Part shown: piece by piece, positions 48,219 to 59,882 of the stretch
How the letters are laid out: every line of letters begins with the position of its first letter
Position numbering within the stretch: position 1 is the first letter of the stretch
Assembly (NCBI GenBank): GCA_008933995.1
Contig: WARS01000090.1
Location: forward strand, 691,501-755,500
From: Datnioides undecimradiatus
Taxonomy: Eukaryota > Chordata > Actinopteri > Lobotiformes > Datnioididae
Length of the DNA: 64,000 nucleotides
Reading direction: 5' to 3'
The notes under the pieces: model-generated
The model's input: only the letters and a program-made list of their open reading frames with translations
Database searches by the model: none
What the model was told of the DNA's origin: nothing
Translations under genes and position numbers: made by a program

Positions 48219-48261
48219 ATGAAGTTCGGAAAGGTTTTGCTGTTTCTTGCGCCTTTAATGT
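48219..48261 (+). CDS. Signal-peptide first exon, copy 3
   Basis: ATG at 48219 opens MKFGKVLLFLAPLM, a good signal-peptide core, and the exon ends in phase 1 at GTGAGT. It would splice to the Ig exon at 49401. However, a 2-base loss just after that acceptor (GAGCCCTTGTG instead of GAGCTTCCTTGTG) brings in a TGA, so the pair cannot make the protein as read. A mutated inverted counterpart lies near 61590-61610. Confidence 0.55.
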
Positions 48262-48831
48262 GTGAGTACTAGTTTTTTCTTCTTGTGTCCGTGATGCCAC
48301 AGTCTGTGCTGCTTTATTTAAACAGAGGCTGGAAGCTTTTCTGTTTTAATTCAGTGTAGAGCTCATCACAGTAGATCAGCCGAGTGGAGATCATAGATTT
48401 TGGTGGTGTGTGTGTGTGTGTGTGTCGCTGATGACTGAGTTTCACATCAAATAACCGGCAGCGTGTTACTGTCAGTCAGTAATAACAGACCGAGGCTGCG
48501 GCGCTGCTTCTGTGTGAACATGTAAAACGATGTTACTTCAACACAGTCGCGAGCCTGTCGCTGCCACACGCCCGTGATTGAAACGTGTGTTAAACTACAG
48601 GCGCGTGCTCCCCTGTGTGTTAGCCAGGGGTCGGATGAGAGGGACGGGGAGGATCGCGCGGACACAACAAGTGTCCTCTGATGTCACTTATATGGACTTT
48701 TACTCTGCAGGCACTGCCAGGAACCAACTCTTTTGCAGAAGCCATCACACCTGAGACTTTTGGTGTATAGATATGTACAAAAGCTACTTACTTTCCATAC
48801 TGGTGTGGGGGCCACTCTCCATGACTTTGTG

Positions 48832-49018
48832 CTGTTTGTATGTTGCCCTAGTTTACATTTAGTAGCCTCCCTAAGCTGTGTCTCCAGCTTCCCCTTAAAG
48901 TGCTAGGCACAGTGGAGCTTTGTTGACGTCAAAGAAGAACCAAGAATCTTAAGAAACACACATCTGCATTCCAGTGCAAGGAAAGGAGAGGTGCAGAGCA
49001 GCCAGGCTGTGTCTCAGT
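48832..49018. repeat. Direct duplication, copy 2
   Basis: This is the second copy of 47925-48112. It is followed by a copy of the sequence at about 48548-48620 (CGCTGCCACACGCCTGTGATT...CCCTGTGTGTTAGCCAGGGG). About 900 bases including first-exon copy 3 were therefore partly duplicated in tandem inside the left arm. The right arm lacks this extra copy. Confidence 0.8.
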
Positions 49019-49400
49019 GACCAGTGGATTCAACATCGCTGCCACACGCCTGTGATTAAACACGCGTGTGTTAGGCTTCTAGTAGTGTGCTCCCTGTGTG
49101 TTAGCCAGGGGCCGGGGCAAAGTCATTTTAGTTTACGAAGGAATGTGCATCCGTGTTTCCCAGCGCACCCACCCAATCAACATTTGAGGTTAAATGAACA
49201 GTCGTTGTCTGCATGTTGCACCTTTCAACTATCTTTAGCCTGGATAGAGAGAACAGATAAAAGTCCACTTGTGCGCCATCGCACTCATTCATTGTCTGCT
49301 CTGGTTCCCCTGGGCCAGCTTCAGTTTGCACATGGAAAGTTTTTATGCTGACTAAACCCTCCCCCATACCTCTCTGTCTCTATTTCTGTCTCTTTCTCAG

Positions 49401-49689
49401 TCATTGCTGGAGCCCTTGTGTGAAATAGTGGAGCTGACAGGAAAAGTTGGGGAGAACATCACTCTACCCATCAGCGGACCCAACCTGCATGGTGACCATC
49501 AGATCCTCTGGTCTCACGGTTCTGACAATCGTGTCCTGTACAACATTGACAATGGGAAAGTGTTGAAGAAGACATCAGAGAGATATTCTACCAGGTCACT
49601 CTCACCATCTACTCAGCATCAGTGACAAGCGGGCTTATAAAAGGACAAATCGTGGCAACTTAACATTGCTTTAAACCTGGCTGTTGTGG
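49401..49689 (+). pseudogene. SLAM/CD48-like Ig exon, copy 2 (left arm)
   Basis: After a consensus CTTTCTCAG acceptor the exon encodes VELTGKVGENITLPISGP and DHQILWSHGSDNRVLYNIDN, a SLAM/CD48-type distal Ig domain. It ends at a GTATGA donor. Close to the start the sequence is 2 bases shorter than copy 1, which shifts the frame away from the signal exon at 48219. A stop at about 49622 and a lost SGAYK strand complete the decay. The membrane exon of this copy (about 51838-51985) is scrambled by indels, while the small tail exon 52133-52165 (11 codons, phase 1-1, NSPDAKAAA) is open. Probably a dead gene copy. Confidence 0.65.
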
Positions 49690-49829
49690 GTATGATGAAG
49701 ATATATATGTTTTTCTAACCTGCAACCAAAAAGCCTGTTCAACTCAGCAGGAGCACTACAGAGCACCACTAATACCACACATGATCAAAAACAAGTGCTC
49801 TGTGCACCTCAAATGATTAAATATTCCAT

Positions 49830-51780
49830 CATCCTGAAACCTTTGTGCACTGGCCAGAGGATAATGATGCATGCAGCTCGTCTTGTTTCTCTAAAGGAAG
49901 CTTCTCAGACTGTTTAACCAAATCGTGCTCAGGTGCTGTCAGGCTCTGCTGGTCCTGCTGATCTGATCACAAGTAGACAGCTCTACGAGTGTGAATGCAC
50001 CTGAGATGCACTGACATTGATGGGACCAGTGCACAGAGCAAAGTGCTCACATTAGAGTACAGTTGCACTCTGTGTGTGTTTCAGGGGAGTACGTGGGCAA
50101 AGCTCCCGGGGACATGTGACTGATGACTCACTAAGTCGTCTGCAGACCGATTGCTGCTATGCTGTAACTACACTCTCAGGTTGCAGCATTGCTCTGAGCC
50201 AGATGCTAACGTCAGTGGGCTAACTTGTTCACAGCGACAACGCTAACATGCTAATGCTAGCAGGCACCCAGTCTTGGAAATGCTGATGATATTGAAATAC
50301 TTATAAAATGCCAGGACTGTGATCGAGACAGGCAGAGTGGAGAGTTGCAGCGTATTGTTGATTTAAGTACTGGCGCTGAGAGGAAAGCTGTTCCCAAATC
50401 TGTTTGTGTGATTAGGTAACTTCCTGTTTCTTTAACCTGTGAGTAGCAGATTAAGACGATGATTGATTGGGTGACAGAGAATTACGATGATGTTTTTGAT
50501 CTGTTTAGAGACAGGCAGGTGTATCCTGGTGACATCCTGAGTAGTTCTCATGACTCACTGACTGGTGAGACAGTAGTGCCCAGTGGGGGTAGTCTTGCAC
50601 TTATTCAGCTCTTACTGGCGGCGCGTCACATTCAAGTGTAACAATGAATGCTGCACCCATTTGCTCGTAACATGTATTGTAATCTTCAGGGCTCGCACTA
50701 AATAATGAGGCTCTCAAAGGAGCTTTTCTGCGCTGCTTTGGCTATCTCGGCACTACTCGATACAGACTGAATTCAGAGGTGGTCTGGGCTCCATATGACC
50801 AGCCTTCTCCTCTGCTGCTAGATGCAGCACAGAAGGCCGACGGGGGATGATGGCGTTCACTGTGTTCATGCACTGTTCGCCTGCTGTGTGCCACGATGGA
50901 GACCCTAACCACCATCAGGCACAGTCCAGGTCATTTGTGCTGAACCCTGCAGTGGGCTTTATGTCTCTGAATCTTGGGGTTGGAGAAAAGCTCTGCAGAA
51001 ATCCCTTCCCTTCTCCAACACCACAGCCCTGTCCTCAACAGGAAGCTTGGGACTTGACATGAGAATTCTGTGCTTCTAAAATTTCACCGTCAACTGTTTA
51101 GGCACTTTACGACAGTCACATAACAACATGTAACTCCTGTACGGCTGGTGATTTTCACATCTAACTTACAAATTATAAACTTACTAACTCACAGCAGTGT
51201 TTGCTTGCAGCTGCTGCATGCACATCATTTTGCCTTTAAACGTTCAGGAACAGTAGAAACTGTCTGAGGACCTTTTTGTTGTGTTTAGTGACCTTCTGAG
51301 GTGCAGGACAGTGGATTTTACCTCCTTTAGACAGACCTGCAGAACTCTTTAGTTCCACATTTTACTTGTTTTTTGCTCGATAGTTTTTATGTCATGCAAT
51401 AAAGCATTTAAGTGGATATCCATTTGCTATGATATTGTTATGATTGGCCTCTATTGAGTTAATTTAGTCAGTGCCATAATGGGCGACCTCATCTGTTTTT
51501 CTGTGATCGTCTATGAGCCAAATTGGCTCACAAACTGGAAAACCAATCACAGAAGCTGGATGTAACTTCGCCAGTACCGAATTATTTTTCCATCCACTAA
51601 CACACCCTTCACGCAATTAAGCAGTTCCACATAAGTTGTCCATCGTTATGTCGGTGGAGCAACTTCATCCCAATCCACACATATATGGAATATTGAACTG
51701 CGGCATTGTATTCGATTGACGTTAGCTGCATCTCGCGCAGCATCATACAGTCGTGTTTTACCGGGTAACACGCGACAATG
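49830..51780. other. Left-arm-only segment
   Basis: The right arm passes directly from the Ig intron (about 59440) to the membrane exon (59309), while the left arm has about 1.95 kb extra. The segment includes the interspersed repeat copy R3 (51105-51270) and no recognised gene. It is an insertion in the left arm or a deletion in the right. Confidence 0.5.
51105..51270. repeat. Unclassified interspersed repeat, copy R3
   Basis: Diverged relative of R1 (16798-16950) and R2 (17137-17290), sharing the GTCACATAACA..GTAACTC start, a CTTACTAACTCACAGCAGT middle and TTCAGGAACAGTAG at the end. It lies inside the left-arm-only segment. Confidence 0.45.
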
Positions 51781-53740
51781 CATGAAAACGGGTGTTGCAG
51801 CTGCTCCAGAGGTTTTGTCTGGTGTTTTCTGAACTGACAGGCTCCACCCAAACTGCTGGACAATCATCTAACAAATGGACCATACCGTGGACTGATATTT
51901 TATGTGCTAGTGAAACCGGAGAAGTGGCAGCAATCGTTCTCTGCACATAGTCATTTTGGGCTGATATTTATTAATAGGGGTCAGTGCTCCCAATTTTCTC
52001 TCTGTTTTGCTAGAAATATTGAAAGTTTTGTTTATACACACCCAGCTCTTAAACAACTTGTGTTTGTGTTTTCTTCCAACATCTAGTCCATAGGTTTGAT
52101 GGCCCATGTTTCATGTTTTCTCTCCCAAACAGGAAACAGCCCTGATGCAAAGGCAGCTGCTGCAGGTAACGGTGTTGTGTGAAGTCAGACCCACACACAG
52201 GCCCGTTCCCTCAAGTTTGTTCTCCTCTGGTCACCACTCCCCTCCTCTAACTCTCTAACGTGCACATCATCAGCGCCAAACTGGCTCAAGTCAGACTTCA
52301 TTTGGGGACATTCCTATGCAGATGATGGCAGCACCTGTTGTGCCTCACAGTCATTCATACGCCTCATGAGTTCTTTGTCATTGCTCAGTATGTTGTGATT
52401 GTGCTTTCCATGTGTTAAAGTGTAGTCTTAGTTTCATTTCTTTGAGTCTCATGACTGAGACAGTTGCTGGAATTGGCTGCTACATGTTACTAATGGACTA
52501 GCAACAGCTTCTACTGTTAGTCCCCTCTGGGACGCCGTAGTTTGAATCTTATTCCACGTACAGAGGCATGGGTTTATGCACTAATTCAGGGTGTTTGCAT
52601 CTGTAAAACTACAGGGTGAAGTGTTTGTATTTGTGTTGGTGATGCATTCCTGCAGTGACCCACCTGCACTGGATGCTGTAGTTTATTTAAATGTACAGCA
52701 GTATTTATGTTAGGAACACAGTCCACTTTGGTTTCAGGTCATTTATTTTGTGCGCTGATGTGCTGCTTTTGAAAAAGTTTATACACTTTTACACAAGGCC
52801 TGCATTCTCACTGTAAAAACACAGCAGCTGGGATGAGATGTACACGCTGGTCACGATGATATGGCTGAAGTCTGAACCTGATTTGAGATCCTTTGTCTGG
52901 TGCTACAACCCAACACACCCGCAACAAAGAAAAGCCTGGCAGATATGACTGTGCAGAAGGAAGAGGGTTACACATTTATGCAATGTGCAATATGATATAA
53001 GGTCCTTGCTGACCACACAGAGTGATCTAGATTAGTTAGCTCAATTATTTGTTAGCATTAACCCTGATTACAAGTCTGGCATTAATTAATTTATACAGTG
53101 ACTCTTTAAAAAAGTAAATTAGTCCCCAGAACACTGTTGTTGAATGTTTCAGGTCAGCATGTTCACAGTGTGCTGCAAACTGTTTGAACACTGCACCCTC
53201 TGCAGGTTGAATCAGAGTACTGCAGGCTGATGGAGCCAGGTCCTGTTTCTGGTGCTTGGATAAACCAAAAATCAACATCCTAACAACTTGAATGCAGCAT
53301 TGGGTGCCTTAGCTATTTACTCCTCTGTCTTACTCTGAAAATGTTCATAGTAAATATGAAATGATTGATAAAGTCTCCGTAACTCTGTTTCTCTGTTCTG
53401 TGTAAGTTCAAACATAGCCTCATTATAAGATGTTTACTGAGTGAGCTCCACTTAAATCTCCACCACAACATATTGTTTTCTTTTTATTGGTTAATAATAA
53501 AATGTGTATATGTGACAAAATATTTAACCTGTTTTAACATTTAAATTAATTCAATTTACATATCCCAGAAAAGCTTTTCCTCAGTTAAAATGGTCAAAAA
53601 GTCAATTAGAAGATATCCACAGTAACATTCCTGACAACAGAAATGTATTTCAAGATATCTACAACCTTAATGGGACTAACTGAAACTAAGTGGAAGCTAT
53701 CATTAAATCTTTAAGTGGTATAAGTGGTTGATTGAACAAT

Positions 53741-55000
53741 TATAATAAATGTCAGTCACATGTTCACACGTTTCCCGGTCAGTTCCTTCAAAGTGTTTTT
53801 CAGGATGTTGGCATTGTTCAGTCTTTCTCTTAAAGTGTCTTCTTCTAAATTTGTGGGGTCATAAACTCTGAACACTCTAAATGTCCCTGAATAATGCAGT
53901 TCTAATTTCCTGAAAAACACCAACTGGGAGCAGAAAGTTTCTCCAGCATGTCTGAATATTTCTCTAAGTGATCCTTTCAGTCCCTAATGCCTTCATCAAA
54001 ATACAAAATGCCTGTGACTGTGTCTGATACATGTTTACAGCTGGTAACACAAATCAGCAATCCCCGCTCTGGTGTATGAGTCATGTGACTGATTGCTTGA
54101 ACTTTCCTCTGCTGAACATATAGGCGTTAAACAATTTCACAATATCAGGTCAAGTTTTCAGTTCATAAATTGCTGTCAATGAATGTCTTTGCCAGGGTTT
54201 TTAAATCTATACCACCACTTTTAGACTTTTTATATGACCTACTACAACCTCTGTGTAATGTCAGAGTGTTGGAGTATTGAGGTTTCCACTTCTTACAGCA
54301 GGTTATGTTTAGCCGATCTTGCTTGTGATGTTACTTCAGCTTGGTTCTTCCACAGTAAAACAGCCACATTACATGAAGCGTTGCATTTATAAATGACTTT
54401 GTGTTTTCACCTGCAGCCTCATGTTATGTCAGTGATTGGAGTTGGTGTTGAAATCAGAATCCACATTGTCACCAGTGCTTCTTCTGTCTGTTTCATTCAA
54501 TACTTAATTTGATCATGTTGCCTCAATGAAATAGTCCTGCAGTGACACATTAAAGGCTTTTTAAATTCACCTGTTTGTCTTAAAATTGTACGTTTTGTGA
54601 ATATCCACGGGTTTATTCAGCATCCTCAGCAAGTAGTTCAACTAGCGCCCAGTGGGACTGCTTTGTTTCACACCTGAGCAACATTTCCATGCAGCCAGAA
54701 GGATGAGCTGGAGCATCTTAATGTGTACTTATGCCGTTCAAATTTTAACCGTGTGGGTTTGTGCAATATATTTCTACACACATTCTGGAAATACTGACAT
54801 TTCTTTTTATGCAACATATCTGTCTTCTCCTTGTGATATCCTTTGGTATCCAGTTGCACCATGGCTTCCTTGCAGGTGTCTTACTTTGGCAGACTTACAG
54901 CATGGCTGTCATTGGGTACACACCTCTTTTATTTTGCCCTCTAAACACACTCACTGTTTTTCTATTGGATATTCTCCGTATTCATGTGACGCTGTCCCCT
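53741..55000. other. Left part of the spacer between inverted arms
   Basis: Unique, mostly AT-rich sequence without splice-bounded open frames. The 167-codon open frame at 54652-55155 has no recognisable domain and runs into a LINE tail, so it is not called. Confidence 0.4.
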
Positions 55001-55290
55001 CTACTAGGCGTCCTCATGCAATACACACAGTCCTTCACCCAACATTTGTGTGGCGCCAAAATCCTCACAGAGAGGTTATCTGGGGCGCTGCAGATAGATC
55101 AGGTGCTATGACCTTTTCTTTCACCATGGGCAAAGACTTAGAGACCAAAACTTGATGTTAACAGGCAGGGTGCTTAGGGTTAGTTCTATGGTGGAGTTTC
55201 CATCTGGATGGACAGGTGGAGGTCAGACAGTCAGACAGCAGATAGCGAACAGCGAATAGAATAGAATAGAATAGAATAGAATAGAACTCG
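55001..55290 (-). mobile_element. LINE/SINE-type 3' block with GAATA microsatellite
   Basis: Homologous to 35646-35900 (GTTATCTGGGGCGCTGCAGATAGATCAGG and GGAGTTTCCATCTGGATGGACAGGTGGAGGTCAGACAG). It is followed by a (GAATA)n run at about 55254-55285. Confidence 0.6.
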
Positions 55291-55629
55291 CTACCACAGA
55301 CTGGTAGAAGATCTCAACATCTTACTGCAGACGTTGAAGGATCTGAGCTTCCTCAGGAAGCAGAGTCTGCTCATCTCCTTCTTGTATACAGCATCAGTGT
55401 TGGTGCTCCAGTTGGGTCTGCTAATTTCAAGTGAGACACCCCAGGCGTGCCCATAGTGCTCCACCACTTCAAAACCTCCTCCCCCATTGATCTTAATGGC
55501 ACCTATCCTCCTGAAGTCAACCACCAGTTCCTTGGTCTTGGTTACATTCAGGAAGATGGTTCTACCACTACAAAGTTGCCCCACCCACCTGCCTCCGGTT
55601 CCAGTCTTCAGCAGAACACTGTTCACCAA
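55291..55629 (-). mobile_element. LINE reverse-transcriptase C-terminal fragment
   Basis: The minus strand encodes LNVTKTKELVVDFRR and NWSTNTDAVYKKEMSRLCFL followed by RKLRSFNVCSKML. These are widely repeated signatures of the distal reverse-transcriptase region of Rex-type fish LINEs. The frame is open for 112 codons but covers only this short part of the protein. Confidence 0.8.
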
Positions 55630-55839
55630 CCTATAAGCATGCTTGCAACCCCCAGAATCCAGATTAAAGATCTGATCATCTCTTGGATGATAAAGTCCTT
55701 TTCTTTCCAGGAGCAGTTCAAAGAATGGCTCGTTTTTATATTTATTTACTTTTCACGAGCCAGTTTGAGGGTAACTCATTTTATCTTTGAAATAATCTGG
55801 GAGGAATAATCTCAGTGTTGAATCACTCAGTTGAACATC

Positions 55840-55998
55840 CCTCAATATATATTCTATATTCTGCTTTTGCTTCTTATTACTCGTTACTTATTTTTATGTT
55901 TTGATGTATACATCACTAAGGCAGATTCTAGTAATGGCGAAACTCTTCGATTTACATGGCAATAAACACTTAATTCTGATTCTGATTCTGGTTCTGAA
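55840..55998 (+). mobile_element. LINE 3' tail with TTCTGA repeats
   Basis: TTTTGATGTATACATCACTAAGGC...GGCAATAAACACTTAATTCTGATTCTGATTCTGG matches the end of the element at 42150-42650. Its orientation is opposite to the adjoining reverse-transcriptase fragment, so the spacer is a composite of at least two insertions. Confidence 0.75.
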
Positions 55999-55999
55999 G

Positions 56000-57529
56000 T
56001 CTGCCTTCATTTCTGACAATAATCCACAAGGTGGCGCCATATCCCTCTGCGTTGACAGTAAAGGTCACCATTTTACCATTTATTATAAAACGTATTGTGT
56101 GTGTGTGTGTATAAATAAAAGCTACCTTGACTCATATTATTTCGCTTCTACAGCCCTAAAAACGTTGTGGTTTTATCCAAAAACTCTGTGAGGCTACAAG
56201 CCAGACTTTACATACAACAACTTTTTAATTGGCAAAAATGTTCCTGAACATTTTTAATAACAATACAGGAAAAACTCACAACAATATTTGGCAGAAAATC
56301 TCTTTTTAAATATTGATTTATGAAAATGATCATTTGGTCAGTAATGTGGGATCACTGTTCCCCACTCTGTGGCTACAACAAAAGATCTCTCGTAACTGCG
56401 ACTCAGGTTCCCCATCTCAGAGTCCCGTGTTAAGAACTGGTCAGTAGATTTGGTTAAGTTGTAGGCGTCACAACTCTACCAGCCATGTAGACAGATCTGA
56501 ATATCATTGACACATGTGGTGTTACACACTGTTAGTTGGTGTTGGTCTGTATTCTGCATAGCTAGATGTCACCTTAAACAATTACAAACACAAATAAATA
56601 TTCTCAAATAAACTATTTTAACTAAACTTTTTGCTAAATGCTGTATAAACAAATTGTGATGGTACATGCTGCATGCCTGGCGCTTAGCCTGAAGTAGGAG
56701 GGATTGCTAGCCTATCTATCACAGAGAAAGGTTTAACCATGTTTCTGTTAAATTAATCATTAGCCAATATCTTCACCCAGTAAAGACACTACACTACTAG
56801 CTAGCATCACTTATTTGCAATATGAGAAAGGCTTAGGATTAAGGTCTGACAACAACAGCTAATGTTAGCTGGTTATGCATAGGCAGGCTAACTTATGATT
56901 AAAGCGACATTTCAGACCACTGGGAGATGGAGGAGAGGAGGCACCATATATATGTGTGTTCGATCAAATACATATATACTATTTACAAATACTAAACTGA
57001 TGAAATTCATAGTTTTCAAGACTGCAAATAATATGCCATTATTATTTTTATGGTGTGGTTATTATTTTTCCACTAAGGCTGACACCCATGATGCCTACAC
57101 AGAACAGAGTAACTTTAATACCTGTTCCTGTGCTCGAGACCAAGAAGCCTCTCTCCTGTGTCCTTCTCAGACATTTGAAGTAGGGGATACTTCTCTGTCC
57201 CAGTCACCACTTCTGACAAAACATTTAGCTCAGTGATCAGAAGTGGATCAAACACAGCTGGGAGGATCACATCTGGCTGCTTCAGGTGTCAAAGCCTCAG
57301 GTAATTCCAGCAGGTCACACCCGTCGTGCCCTGGGCCTGGAAACGTTCACAGGACACGGGCTCTGGTAATCCACTGGGACTGGTGGAAATGATGGCCCTG
57401 CTGCTGAGAGTCCCTCTGACCAACGCATATGTTTTACTACTGCTACTACTGCTACTACTACTAATCATAATAAGAAGAAGAAGAATACACCATATATCAA
57501 ATAACCTGTGATTTGAGGTGTAATTGAAT
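56000..57529. other. Right part of the spacer between inverted arms
   Basis: No gene seen. Short GT and CTA/AAG simple runs (56098-56110, 57440-57485) lie near the inner end of the right arm. Confidence 0.4.
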
Positions 57530-58966
57530 ATATTGACAAATTACATAACTTCTTAAGATTTAACAGTGGCTTACTTAGAACTTTCAGTTAGTCCCATTAA
57601 GGTTGTAGATATCTTGAAGTACATTTCTGTTGTCAGGAACGTTAGTGTAGATATCTTCTAATTGACTTTTTGACCTTTCACTGGAGGAAATGCTGTCATG
57701 GATATGTAAATTGAATTAATTTAAACATTAAACCAGGTCAAAGATTTCATTATATATACACATTTATTATTAACCATTAAATAAAAAATGTTATGTTGTG
57801 GAGTTTTAAGTTGAGATCACTCAGAAAACATATTATAATGAGGCTATGTTTGAACTTACACAGAACAGAGAAACAGTTACAGAGACTTTAAAATGGTTTA
57901 TTCATAGAAAAACAAAAGCTTTTAAGAATATTATTATGCTGACAATGTTTATAGTAAATCTGAAATACAGAGTTAGACAGAGGAGAAAACAGATATGGCA
58001 TCCAATGCTGCATTCAAGTTTGGACACATTTTAGTTATGCAACTCCTAAAATTAAAACCTGCAGAGGGGTAGGCGCGTGCAGCGTTCAAACAGTGTACAG
58101 CACACTGTCAACATGCCGACCTGAAATATTCAACAACACTAGTAATGCAAAGTGTTCTGGGGGCTAATTTACTTTTTAAAGGCTTCACAGTATAAATTAA
58201 TTCATCCCAGACTTGTAATCAGTGTTAATGCTAATAAATAATTGAGCTAACTAATCTCACTCTGTGTGGTCAGCAAGGACCTTATATCATATTGCACATT
58301 GCATATAACCCGCTTCTGCACAACTAGGGTCTGGTTGTTGTGTTTTTTTATTAGGGGTGTGTTGGGTTGTAGCATTGAATCGCTTGAGACCTCAGCTTAG
58401 GTGCACAATCTGTGCTTCTACGATGACTGCAGGCCCTTTACAGGGTAGCAAAGTAAACTTTTCCAAGAAAAGATTTGTTTTTCAAAATAAATGACCTGAA
58501 ACAAACTGGACTAACCTGTTCCTAATATCCTGCGCACATTTAAATAAACGCAAGCATCAGTGCGGGTAGGTCACAGGAAGATATATCACCAACGCAAACT
58601 GTTCTCAGATGGGACTAGCAGTAAAGAAGCTATTTAAGCGACTACCTGACACATATAACATCGTTAATTGGTAGGGAATGATCCTTTGACTCAAAGAAAT
58701 GAAACTAAGACTACACTTTAACATATGGAAAGCACAATCACAACATACTGAACAATGACAAAGAACTCAGGAGGCGTGTGAATGACTGTGAGGCACAACA
58801 GGTGTCGCCATCGTCTGTATAGGAATCTCCCAACTGGGAGATCTATGGACTCTGGGTACTGCTGGAGTTAATATTGATGTCACACAGTTGTGATGAGCAG
58901 CACTTCTGAGAGAACAAACTGGAGGGGAACGGGCCTGTGTGGTCTGACTTCACACAACATCGTTAC

Positions 58967-59882
58967 CTGCAGCAGCTGCCTTTCACATCAGGGCTGTTTT
59001 CCTGTTTGGGAGAGAAAGCCTTAGAACATGGGCCATCAAACCTATGGGCTAGATGTTGAAGAAACACAAACTTTAAGTTAGTTTAAGGCTGGGTGTAAAG
59101 AGGCTGGAGACAAAAACTTTCCTAATATTTACATAAAACATAGAAACTCTGTTAGTACTGACCTCTATTGTTAGTAACAATAGCCCCAATGACTGTGCAG
59201 AAGCATATTAAGGTGGAGAGGCCCACTGACACATAAGCTCCCAGCCGATTCCTCTGGTGAGGAGGGTGGTTAGATGACTGTCCAGCAGGCGTTTGGGTGG
59301 AGTCAAGCTCTGTCAAACAGAAAACAGCAGACAATAAACCTCTTGAGCAGCTGCAACACTTGTTTTCATGCTCACATGTGTTACCTGTATGCGTGCATGG
59401 TACTCGTGCTGAGATTCACGGCAATCGGTGACCAACAACACAGTTAAGGTGCACAAGGCACTTGTTTTTGATCATGTGTGGTATTGAAGTGGTGCTCTGT
59501 AGTGCTCCTGCTGAGCTGAACAGGGTTTTGGTTGCAGGTTAGAAAACATATATATCTCTTACTCACCCACAACAGTCAGGTTGGAAAAACAATCGTTGAT
59601 CCGTTGCAGTTGATGATTTGTCCTTTATAAAAGCTCCGCTGTCACTGATGCTGAGGTTTTATGGATGGTGGAGTAAGTCAAGCGAGACCCAGGGAATCTC
59701 TCTGATGCCGTCCTCACTGTCCAAGTATCAATGTTGTAGAGAATTTCTGATTATCAGAACCGGAAGACCCAAGAGGATCTGATGGTCACCATACGGGATT
59801 GGAATCGCTGATGGGTAGTGATGTTCTCTAACTTTTCTATATCCAGCTCCACTATTTTACACAAAGGAAGCTCCAGCAATGA
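58967..59882 (-). pseudogene. SLAM/CD48-like receptor, right-arm copy 3
   Basis: Minus-strand pieces: an Ig exon (59882-59577) with donor GTGAGT but acceptor AG changed to TG; a membrane exon (59309-59163, 49 codons); and a small exon (59001-58967). The membrane exon is fully open and phase 1-1. It starts ELDSTQTPAGQSS, then has a hydrophobic helix (LGAYVSVGLSTLICFCTVIG) and NNRG at the end. The final exon is 35 nt against 33 nt in the left arm and reads to an early TGA, giving a very short tail. The Ig exon has further indels and a KLENIT-like altered start. The first exon near 61595 has no usable ATG. Overall a pseudogene, though the membrane exon is better preserved than its left-arm partner. 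Confidence 0.65.

Larger units (their letters stand above)
48230..53740 (+). repeat. Inverted duplication, left arm
   Basis: This 5.5-kb arm is repeated in reverse complement at about 57530-61610. Matching landmarks are: the first-exon donor region (48250 with 61600), the TGATGACTGAGTTTCACATCAAATAACCGGCAGC block (48427 with 61370), the GCGCACCCACCCAATCAACATTTG block (49164 with 60120), the Ig exon (49401 with 59882), the exon at 52133 with 59001, and ACCTTAATGGGACTAACTGAA (53664 with 57603). Inner and outer limits are approximate. Confidence 0.9.

Noticed and set aside
54652..55155. 167-codon plus-strand open frame
   Set aside because: Its 3' third lies in a LINE-type 3' block in antisense and its 5' part has no domain; it is chance openness.
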